64,000 bases of DNA from Camellia lanceoleosa (Eukaryota; Streptophyta; Magnoliopsida; Ericales; Theaceae): assembly GCA_025200525.1 (NCBI GenBank), contig CM045767.1, forward strand, positions 119,534,021 through 119,598,020, read 5' to 3'. The position numbers and the translations under genes are program-made. Positions 55,676 through 64,000 of the stretch are shown piece after piece. Under the pieces are notes generated by a model. That model saw only the letters and a program-made list of their open reading frames with translations, did not search any database and was not told the origin of the DNA. Within the stretch, counting starts at the first letter, position 1; each line of letters opens with the position of its first letter.

Positions 55676-57276
55676 TTTTCATAGCATTGAGCATGCTAGG
55701 TTGTATATTAGTTGCATTTCATACATATCATGCATATTGCACCGGAAACGAGGCGCGTTTTGTACTCCGAGTAACGGAACGGGCCTCAATTCCCAAGTCA
55801 CCACCACTCCGGATTACCCATGACGGAGTTAGGTTTTCATCTGCATTCATCCCATATTGAGTTGTGCAATCCGACTCCTCTGCCATCATGCATCGGTATG
55901 CGTGATTGGTGGCACGAGGATCGAGGCATGCATATATTTGTGAAAATACATTGCTATGCCCTTTTCCTGCTCTCTGTTGCAGCAAAATTAAGGATCAACA
56001 ACTTTCCGGAGTCTGGCGCGCATTTCGAGAAATACTGCAAACAGAGGCTAATTGGGGCATCCCAGTGGATTTCCGAGGCCAACAGCCATCATCATCATAG
56101 CAAAGCGGCTCCACGGCTGCAGGCCGCTTCTGACTTTCTTAGTTTAATTTGTTAATTAATTAGGAATCTGTATATTTCGGACTGTAATATTCTTTTGATT
56201 CGGACTGTATTATTATTTATTCGGACCCTCTGCGCGAGGGCACAACTGTAATAAGGGTGTGTGAGTGCGATGTATGTCTTCCAACCTCCATTTCTTTCTC
56301 CCTTTTATTTACCCGCTTACGATGGTTAGATATAAGGCATATTTCATTTAGCATACAGTATGATAGCATGTTTGCATTCATTCATCTGTTTTGCATGCAC
56401 CGGGCTCGGCGCATCATACAAACTGCATCTGTATTTCAATTCCAAGTTGAGTACTTGATAGCTGTTGCATCTCATATACTATATTTAGAATAGCCGAGCC
56501 TGCTATAGTTGCATTTTGCATGTGTTGCATTAGGCATTCTGTATATTTTAGGATCATGCATGATTTCTAATCAGCTTCTGTTTTGGCTTGGAGTACTCGG
56601 TAAGTGGTTATGCTTTAGCATCCTTGCATGCGTGTGAGTGTTGCCATGATAGCATGCTTGCCATGAGGCTATGTGCTTATGTGATATAACTGCCTTGAAT
56701 GCCTGTGGGTGGAGGTTGGGTTATCTGAATTGGGACAATTCATCGACTGTTTGTTAAGCCCACTAGATTGTGGCAAAATCTGCATTTTAAGCCTACCTGC
56801 GGGTAGCAAACCATCTTTCACAAACAAACATGAGATGTTTATTTCCAATTCAGACAGCCCAGTCTATACTTGTTTGCTGCGAGCATCACATAGTAAACTA
56901 GGCTAATAACCGGAATAAGAACTCACAAAGTTTTCAAAAACAGATATCATGGTTAGTAGAGGCCGGTCTTTGACCGGGCGAGAGGGGGTGCTCACGATGT
57001 GACCTTCCCTAATCGTACCCAAGTTCCCGAGCCAACTTTGGTAATGACGACACGTGGCCTTTCGACCGAGTCGTGGTTTCCTAAATTTCTCATTTTAAAA
57101 TATTTAGGTGGCGACTCATATCCGCAAAGCAGTCCATGTTTGGCACTTCTTTCAAAAAATCTGTTTTTCTTCAAAACGATTTGCCGGATTTGGACTCTTT
57201 GGTTCAAGATTGAGAACCGCAACAAAATCGAGTCCGAACTGTAGCGAGGTCCCCCCGCAGGCGTTGTTACAGTTTC

Positions 57277-57294
57277 TGGCGACTCTGCTGGGGA
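57277..57294 (+). promoter_or_regulatory. Primer-binding site of the Ogre-like element
   Basis: TGGCGACTCTGCTGGGGA, five bases after the LTR end. It closely resembles the Arg-tRNA site used by Ogre elements, from memory of the family. Confidence 0.75.
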
Positions 57295-58259
57295 TTTAGA
57301 GAACTTGACTCGAACTCGTGATATTTGCTTTTGACTACATTTGTGTGTTTCTTTGCATTGCATTTGCATTGGTGCGCCTAGGACACCGTGTTTGCCATCT
57401 GCTATTCCTGAGCGGTTTGTTGGGAGGCTTGTCTTGTCAAGGCATGTCCATAAGGTCGACGGTTACGGCTCGCCAAGATGGAACACAAACCCGGTTTACG
57501 GGCACCCTTTGACCATTCGACCTAGTGCATATTCGGATCCATAGTGACCAATCCAAACTAGGACAGGTTGCTTACCCGTTTATAGGTTGTTTGAAACCGC
57601 TGCGTGCGTAGTGAAACCCTAGTTCCTAACAAAATAGGACAGGGAAACCTTACCCCAACATAGGGGTGTTTTGACTCTCACTTATCTGCTATGTGCTTGC
57701 TAGAGTGTGTCTCTACAGGGAATGCATGTATTAGTATGAGTTTGGGCATCAGGCCTGCGGGCATCAGTTTTGAGTTGGCACGTTACGCTGCGAACATCGG
57801 GCAGTTATTTGAGAATCGCTTGTTCATGGATATCGATTCAGCTTTTGGGGAACACTAATACAGAATAGTGATCGCTGGTTGAGGATGTATTTCCAAATTT
57901 TATCCAACTGTGTGTTGTATGCCCGATCGTGTGTTGTGTGTATTTAAATTTAAGTCGTTATGTCGCTTTTTCCGGTCATTTATTTCTTTTTGCTTTATTA
58001 TCTTTTTTACTAGGGCGCTTTGTAGCACGATTGCTTCCGAGCTACCGATACTCCCGAGCAATCTGACACGAGGTCGCCGACTCAACCGATCCGAGGATCT
58101 AGTTGACGGACATCCAAAGATGTTCTATTCATTACCCCTACCACCAGAAGAAGGCCGAGGCACAAAGGTGTCGAGCACGGATCACCGGAATGCAGCTTTA
58201 TTCTAGTATCGCATACGGTTGAGACTCCTGTTTCTGCTATAGAGATACACTTGCCAGTT
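57295..58259 (+). other. Leader region before gag
   Basis: About 1 kb between the primer site and the first recognisable gag residues, typical of Ogre-like elements. Short frames are present (57910-58206) but none resembles a known domain. Confidence 0.5.
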
Positions 58260-59880
58260 TCTCAGATGGAATAACAGAACACAGCAATGGAGGCGATGAT
58301 GCGCCAGATGAATGACAGCATGAAACAAATGCAAGATGATGCTATCCGCCAGGCGGAATTTTCCAAACAACAAAGCCTCATTATGGCCCAACACCGAGTT
58401 GATCACCAGACATAACAAAGCAGAACGCCAGACTGCTTCACACCAGGCCCCTCCTCCATTAGGGGCACAACAGGTTCCTCCACCACCCGGGGCCCCATTA
58501 CCTGAACAGATATCTACCGGCCAGAATGCCTCTCCGAATCTGCAGAATACCCAAGCTATCCTCCCAAATCCACAAAATGCTCTGCCAAACCCACAAAACA
58601 CCCAAGAGGACACGGGTCTTCCAACGGGGCTGGCTCCGCCCCCGCTTCTACCACAACTGTCCAAAAACATCACACCTAACTACCCGGACGCTCCATTTGA
58701 GTTCGAGGTAGACCACACAGCTCTGAAATTGAGCAAGTTGGAAAAACTCTTCAAGAAGTCACAGGGGGTGAAAGCCATCCCGGATATTGAAGACGGCTAT
58801 ACTGATGTGGCCGTGACATTGCCGGACAGATTTAAGATGCCCCAGATCGATCGCTTCGATGGATCCGGGGACCCTATGGTCCACCTCCGGCTGTTTTCAG
58901 ACGTCTTAAGACCAATGGGCCTAACCCGACCGCAAAAGCTTTCTTTGTTCGGTCGAACCCTGTCGGGTGTGGCATCCACTTGGTATTCAAGTCGAAGATC
59001 GTGAAAATAAATCGATGAGATGGCCGAGGCCTTTGTTGCACAATATTCATATAACACACAGATCGAGATTACCACTCGTGATCTCGAGACAACAAGGCAG
59101 GAGCCCAAAGAATCTTTTTCTGACTTTGTAACCCGGTGGAGGGCGAAGGCATCGATGATGACCTTAAGGCCAACAGACAGAGATCAGATCCGGATGATTG
59201 TGCGCAATCTCCAACCGGCGTTAATGAAGAAAATGATTGTAGTCCCTTTCCCCACTTTCGCAGATCTACATGATATGGGGATGCAAATAGAGGACGCAAT
59301 GAAGCAAGGTCTGTTTGACCAAGACCGAGATCAGCCCCGAAGAACATTTGATCGGAATACCAATGCAGGCCCGAGTGGCTCTGCCAATACAAGAACTTCA
59401 GAGGTCGGAATGGTCACCACCAATCCCCCTTCCCAACCAAGGTCCACAGCGGCCACACCTTTTTCTGATGCCTCTGGGAGCAGTAACCAAGCTTCAAGGT
59501 ACCAACCCAGAGGTCAACGAACCTTCTCTCCACTATATATGCCTTTATCCAAAGTCCTCTGGTTCTAGTCAAAAGGGCATCTCAAACCCTTGGAACCGAG
59601 GCCCCCACCAAATCCACTCCTTCCCATAACCCACCCAAATATTGCAAATACCACCAAAGAAGATGGTCACGACATCGACCAATGTTTCAGTCAAGGCCAT
59701 GAGGTTCAAGATCTCATTGACAAAACATCATTCTACCTCCCGAGCGACCCAATGTTACAACCAACCCGCTCCCAGTACATAACCAAGATCCACCCAAAAG
59801 AATCAATTTTATCCAAATCGGGGCGATTCACGACCCTAGTATCTACATTACTCCCTCCCACCTACCCAAGCCGGAGGTGA
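58260..59880 (+). pseudogene. Ogre-like gag (broken)
   Basis: From about 58267 the frame AMEAMMRQMNDSMKQMQDDA begins a helical segment, then a TAA and a frameshift lead to a Pro/Gln-rich stretch (58440-58680). The capsid region reads FEFEVDHTALKLSKLEKLFK, KMPQIDRFDGSGDPMVHL and SLFGRTLSGVASTWY; a stop at 59002-59004 cuts it, and it resumes MAEAFVAQYSYNTQIEIT, RQEPKESFSDFVTRWRAKAS, FPTFADLHDMGMQIEDAM. A knuckle-like block lies at 59640-59690 in mixed frames (KEDGHDIDQCF). Matches the Retrotrans_gag pattern of Tat/Ogre elements. Confidence 0.8.
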
Positions 59881-61515
59881 TCCTGCCTGATAGGACTGAT
59901 CTGTGCATGATGGACACCTCTACAACCCAACCTGAGCCAAAGGTGGTGACCACCGAGAATGGAACGGGGCAGGCTTCTGAGGAGAGCAAAACTGTTGAGT
60001 CTAGGGTGGAGCAATCTGAGAATTTAGCTGGCAGAGCTTATGATCCGAGTGGATATATCTTGTCAATGAGCCAACCTAAGCCGAGTATGGGGTTGCCAGA
60101 GAAGGCTGAGTTGTGTATGATCCGGGGGGATAAACTTGAATCAGCGGGGGATGATTTGACTGCGGCGGAAGAGGGCTTCGCCAACCTTCAATTTTTCAAC
60201 GATCAGGAATCGGGTGATGCATCAATTAACTGGTTCGATTACGAGGAGTCGCCGAAGTCGGGTGGTTGGATGATCAGCCTGACATTGTACCATTTGTGGC
60301 CGGAAGGGCCGAAGGTCAGAGTGAATCGCCGGAGAGCGCCGGTGCGAAGAATTCCGCTCGGGACCAAGACATTTTGAAAACTGAACAACTGACACTGGAG
60401 GAACGAGAAAAGAGATGGGTTTCTGAGAGAGCCCGAAAAGCGAAGAACCATGAGGAAAGTGAGAGTGCTGTGGGCACGAAAACTGAACATGCTGTGAGCA
60501 TGAGGGAGGAAAATGCTGAGAACACAAGCAAGCCGGAACCAGATAGGTGCCTGCTAGATGCCAATGGAATGTGGTGGGAAGATGACGACTTGTATCTTGC
60601 CCACATGCATTTAAGATTGGGCGGTGGCCAACCAGACAAAGACTGTACCTCAAGAAGTGGACCATATGACTAGAAGTGGGCGGTATTTCAAGCCCCCACA
60701 CCTTGATCAACCCGAGGCATCAGGGAAAGATAAAGAAGCGGAGAAGCAGAGGGAGAAGCAAGTTGAAGAGGAGGCTGTACTGAAGCAGCTAAAGAAAATA
60801 CAAGCAGACATCTCCATCTGGGGACTGCTTATGGCTTCTGTGGTACAGACAGTCAGTCTTTTTCGCTATGGACAAAGCCAAACTTTCCATTGAAACTACC
60901 CCAGAACACCTAGTTGGTCTGGTCTTCCCGGGAGGAGGTTCCCCGGCTCTGACCTTTTCGGATAAGGAATTGCCGCCTGAGGGCGTGGATCATAACACTT
61001 CTACATCTCTCAGAGAATGCAGGATAAATGGATTCCGGTGGTACCGGTTGATACCGATCCGCTTATTAATGTCTCCGCTCGCCAGACGGCGATGCAATTG
61101 GGTTAAAGCTCATGACTTCACACCGACTACTCAAGTGATCGAGCCTATGACAATACAAGGTGGATGTCCTGGGACGGTAAAAATCCAAACCAAGATTGGG
61201 CCCGACAACAAGAGGTAGATTTTCATGTTTGGAGGTCCCCAGCATCTTTTAACATGCTTTTGGGGCGACTCGTTGCATCGTGAAGGCCGCCTCATCTACT
61301 CTACATCAAATGGTGAAATACCCCTATGGAAAGGAGTAGCCATTGTTTTTGGGAATTCATCAATCCATCCCTCCGGAGGTATCTACGCCACCCGAAATCG
61401 AACACGGCATGGAAGATATGTTTATATCGATTTACATTGGCCGAGGCCCGTGGTGCAAAACATTATGGTCAGGAATGAGGGTATGTACGTTAGTGCTCAA
61501 CTGTCTACCTCATGA
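59877..61515 (+). pseudogene. Ogre-like Gag tail and aspartic protease region (broken)
   Basis: Acidic spacer frames (59877-60377, 60266-60673), then DHMTRSGRYFKPPHL (60660-60704), a Lys/Glu-rich stretch and KIQADISIWGLLMAS (60796-60840), the phrase that precedes the protease in Ogre-like elements. The protease start LTFSDKELPPEGVDHNTS is visible (60952). The active-site region near 61044-61065 reads VPVDTDPLINVS in a shifted frame, so the usual D-x-G-S is D-T-D-P: the catalytic Asp stays, the Gly is lost. Later fragments (GVAIVFGNSSIHP, PRPVVQNIMVRNEGMYVS) fall in different frames. Confidence 0.72.
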
Positions 61516-62292
61516 ACAAGCTACAACATATCCCCGGATGGGATTGGGAAGAAGCGGCAGAAAGGAGTCGCAACGCTATCAAGTGCCACATAATCCACAT
61601 ACCTTTGGATTAGGTTATCCGCCTACCAAAGAAGATCGGGCGAGGAAAGGAAAGGAAATGGCCGGAGCGAGCAGTAAAGGAAGCCTTTTGATCTAATGCA
61701 TAGGCCCATCTGGTATTCTGAACGGACGCTCGTCCGGAGGGGAAGATTTTCCATTCTGCGGCTTCCCGAGCCATGGTTTAACGCGAGAGGAAGCGCATAC
61801 AGTGTTTCAAATCTTCTTCGACCGCAACTATCCGGGATGACGTTGCACAGAGCGCATGCACCCAACAACCGAGGCCGAAAGGTATAAGGCAGAGGATGTT
61901 GAGGGCACGGAATTGGAAATGGGGGGTAGCACTGGCATGTCTCCTCTCTGATCCTCCGACGACCAAGATTGCTTGGGGAATAACGTCATGGTCTCCATGA
62001 TTGGGGATGAAACGGCCATGAGCCAACCAAAGCCTATCTTGATGATCCATCGCACCCTCTCTCATTTGGCAAGATGAGGAGGATTCTTATCCGCCAGCTC
62101 CGGTCAGTAATGAGCCGAATCGATTCCACCGAGTCTTGTGAGTTTAATCGATTCCACCGACCGAAGTCTCGAGTCCGGCACTCTGGGATGTTAACCCGAT
62201 GCTAGAGTCTCGCCTGTGTCGCTTTTTTCCTTTTCATTTGAGTCTGTTGAACCGGCGAATCGATTTATTAGGATGAACTTAATGAGAATGAG
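61516..62292 (+). pseudogene. Ogre-like protease-RT spacer (broken)
   Basis: Scattered frames match the spacer typical of this lineage (TFGLGYPPTKEDRARKGKEM at about 61607, FCGFPEPWFNAR-like text near 61755). In Ogre elements a splice removes an intron about here, but no convincing splice pair can be defined in this decayed copy. Confidence 0.5.
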
Positions 62293-63530
62293 GTGAATGT
62301 GGTTTCCGAGTACTTTTCTGTGCCCCTAATTTATTGCATTAATTCAGACTTTCAAAATTTTGATCAAAACGACGAGGACGAAGTTCCTCCGGTTTTACAA
62401 CGTCTAATTGAGCAAGAGCAAGAGAGATTTGTTAAGCCATTAACGGATGAAATCATTTCTGTGAACATTGGTACTGAGGAGGACCCGCGGCTGGTCCAGA
62501 TCGGGTCCACGCTGTCTTCGGAGGAACGCGAGCGCTTAGTCGCTTTATTAAAAGATTTTAAAGATGTTTTCGCGTGGTCCTACGAAGACATGCCCGAATC
62601 GATCCCGAGATTGTACAAGATCGATCCCCTTGACCCCGAGGCCCGACTGCACAAACAGAAGCTCAAGGATCCGCCTGATTGGGCTCTCAAGATTAAGGAA
62701 GAGGTCACTACAAATTGACGCAGCTTCTCGCTAGTATCGTAATATCCGACTTGGTTGGCCAACATTGTTCCGTGCCAAGAAAGATGGCAGGATCCGTGTG
62801 TGTAGACTTCGTGATTTTAACAGAGCCAGTCCGGCGACGACTTTCCTTGCCACACATTGATGAGCTAGTGGACTTCACCGCAGGCATGCATTGCTCTCGC
62901 TTATGGATGGCTTCTGGTACAATCGATAGTGATGGCGCCAGAAAGAGAGAAAAGATCGCATTCACTACCCCGGGGAACATATCGCTACCGGTCATGCCGC
63001 TTTGGGTTGAAGAACGCCGGGCTACTTATCAACGGGCCGACCACAATACTACATGATATGATCCACAAAGAGGTTGAGGTGTACGTGATCTACATGATTG
63101 TCAAGTCCAAAGAAAGAGAGGGCCACTACACCGCCTTTGCACAAGTTTTTCCAAAGGATCGTGGAATTCCTGCCATGCTAAACCCTCGTAAATGTACGCT
63201 TGGTGTTACAAATGAAAAATGTCGGGTTTCGACACAATAAAGGCATCGAGGTCGAATTCTTCCAAAATCAAGGCCATCTTAGAAATGCCACCACCAAAGA
63301 CTGAAAAAGAGGTGCGAGGCTTTCTGGGTAAAGTGCAATTCATAAGACGGTGTATTTCAAAACTAACCTTGACTTGTGAACCACTTTTTGGTCTTCTGAA
63401 GAAAGGCAAGAAGTTCCAATGGGACGGCCGGTGTCAAGATGCGTATGAACAGATTAAAGAATATCTACAGAACCCACCCGCTTTATCACCAAACGAACCG
63501 TGGAAACCGTTGATTTTGTATCTGCCATGA
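62293..63530 (+). pseudogene. Ogre-like reverse transcriptase (broken, active site lost)
   Basis: The N-terminal part 62293-62718 contains SSEERERLVALLKDFKDVFA and WSYEDMPESIP. Several indels follow (62718-63060): LPHIDELVDFTAGMHC, FTTPGN, ERRATYQRA. The catalytic segment reads VYVIYMIVKSKEREGHYTAF (63079-63138), where Y-V-D-D is expected, so both catalytic Asp codons are gone. The thumb and connection follow in another frame: KIKAILEMPPPKTEKEVRGF (63259-63318) and LTCEPLFGLLKKGKKFQWDG. It could not polymerise DNA. Confidence 0.85.
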
Positions 63531-63900
63531 CGGAGACCACGATAACAGATGCTTGCGCAAGAATCAAGATAGGGTGGAAAGAGCCATCTACTATTTGAGC
63601 AAGAAGATGCTAGAATATGAGACCCGGTATACGCCGCTGGAGAAGGCTGGCCTAGCTTTGGTATGGGCTACCAGAAGTCAAGCACTACCGTTAGCTCACT
63701 CAGAATGTTGGTTTCGCCTCGATCCCATCAAATATCTTTTCGAGAAACCAAATACCACGGGTAGGTTAGCTCGTTGGTTGTCATGTTTCTCCGAATTTGA
63801 TCTTACATATGTGACGCGCAAGTCAGTAAAGGGCAGAGCAGTAGCAGAGTTCTTTGCCAACCATCCGGTTGAGGGGGATGAAGCGGTTGAGTACCTATTC
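63531..63900 (+). pseudogene. First RNase H of the Ogre-like element (broken)
   Basis: Frame RVERAIYYLSKKMLEYETRY from about 63571, TPLEKAGLALVWA, then LDPIKYLFEKP, TGRLARWLSCFSEFDLTYV, RKSVKGRAVAEFFANHP. The usual RNase H order for the lineage. The upstream catalytic Asp region is disrupted. Confidence 0.75.
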
Positions 63901-64000
63901 CCAGATAAAGCAATTTTGCATATCGACGAGGAAAGTTGGACAATGTACTTTGACGGAGCGTCAAATCAACATGGGTATGGGATAGGAGTGTTGCTGATAG
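63901..64000 (+). pseudogene. Start of the second (archaeal-like) RNase H, cut by the window edge
   Basis: ESWTMYFDGASNQHGYGIGV, continuing in the frame of the first RNase H, carries the first catalytic Asp (FDG) of the archaeal-like domain. The remainder is outside. Confidence 0.7.

Larger units (their letters stand above)
52561..57271 (+). repeat. 5' LTR of the Ogre-like element (4.7 kb)
   Basis: It starts TGTAGACACCCCATTTTTGA and ends GCGTTGTTACA five bases before the primer site. It holds three tandem arrays (160 bp, 133 bp and 74 bp units), a TATA-like box, and a long region of AT/GC-mixed sequence (53940-55100) with repeated GAGCCCCTCTACAAC phrases. The large open frames crossing it (for example 52822-53838 and 55131-55823) follow the arrays and are not genes. 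Confidence 0.88.
52561..64000 (+). mobile_element. Ogre-like Tat element (Ty3/gypsy), 5' part, running off the right edge
   Basis: A very long LTR (52561-57271), an Arg-tRNA-type primer site, a long leader, gag, protease, RT, RNase H and the first residues of a second RNase H. Long LTRs of about 5 kb, the primer site TGGCGACTCTGCTGGGGA and the double RNase H are characteristic of Ogre-like Tat elements. Every domain has frameshifts, so this is a decayed copy. It lies inside the antisense region of the Tat element at 45125 and is therefore younger than it. The TSD cannot be checked as the right end is outside. Confidence 0.88.

Noticed and set aside
55131..55823. 230-codon open frame with repeated Cys/His-like motifs
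   Set aside because: It is the translation of the 74 bp array; all three forward frames are open because the unit has no stops. The regular residues are a by-product.

Overview
The window is nuclear DNA from a flowering plant, probably a eudicot; no species can be named. It is AT-rich and contains no complete host gene, tRNA or rRNA that I can support. Almost every interpretable block is a transposable element, often nested: Ty1/copia of SIRE and Tork type, Ty3/gypsy of Tat/Ogre type, several solo LTRs, an L1-type LINE fragment, a CACTA element, hAT-like elements and Mutator-like elements. Boundaries below rest on termini plus target-site duplications (TSDs) read directly from the sequence.

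Layout. 1-1029 is the 5' end (LTR plus gag start) of a leftward Tat-type element. 1837-16957 is an old, non-coding LTR element (LARD-like). Its left LTR was split by a 2.5 kb solo LTR (2352-4867, TSD CATTT), and its body was split by a 9.0 kb SIRE-type copia element on the minus strand (5969-14991, TSD GAAAT). 16958-22071 is AT-rich sequence with a possible Helitron 3' end, a 728 bp solo LTR, a hAT-like remnant and a Mutator-type MITE (9 bp TSD). 22077-27259 is an internally deleted Tork-type copia. 27488-29771 is a solo LTR, and 31700-36431 is a second, truncated copy of the same LTR family. That copy carries another solo LTR (31986-34347) and a hAT element (34550-35537), and it abuts a LINE cut off inside its reverse transcriptase. 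37807-41428 is a non-autonomous CACTA element carrying a MYB/SANT gene fragment. 41645-44400 is a Mutator-like cluster: a decayed element, a MITE and a Pack-MULE-like element. 45125-52560 is a second Tat-type element, rightward, with gag, PR, RT, RNase H and a second (archaeal-type) RNase H, no integrase, and an antisense reading region with two introns. At 52561 it is interrupted by an Ogre-like element whose 4.7 kb 5' LTR (52561-57271) and gag-PR-RT-RNase H body run off the right edge.

Function. All coding regions of the retrotransposons carry stops or frameshifts, so none looks autonomous. Many stops are explained by C-to-T or G-to-A changes, as expected for heavily methylated plant repeats.

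The most notable items are the accessory, gene-like sequences carried by elements: the spliced antisense region in the Tat element, the plus-strand coiled-coil reading region inside the SIRE element, the MYB fragment in the CACTA element, and the GC-rich cargo of the Pack-MULE-like element. I found no evidence for a wholly new system.
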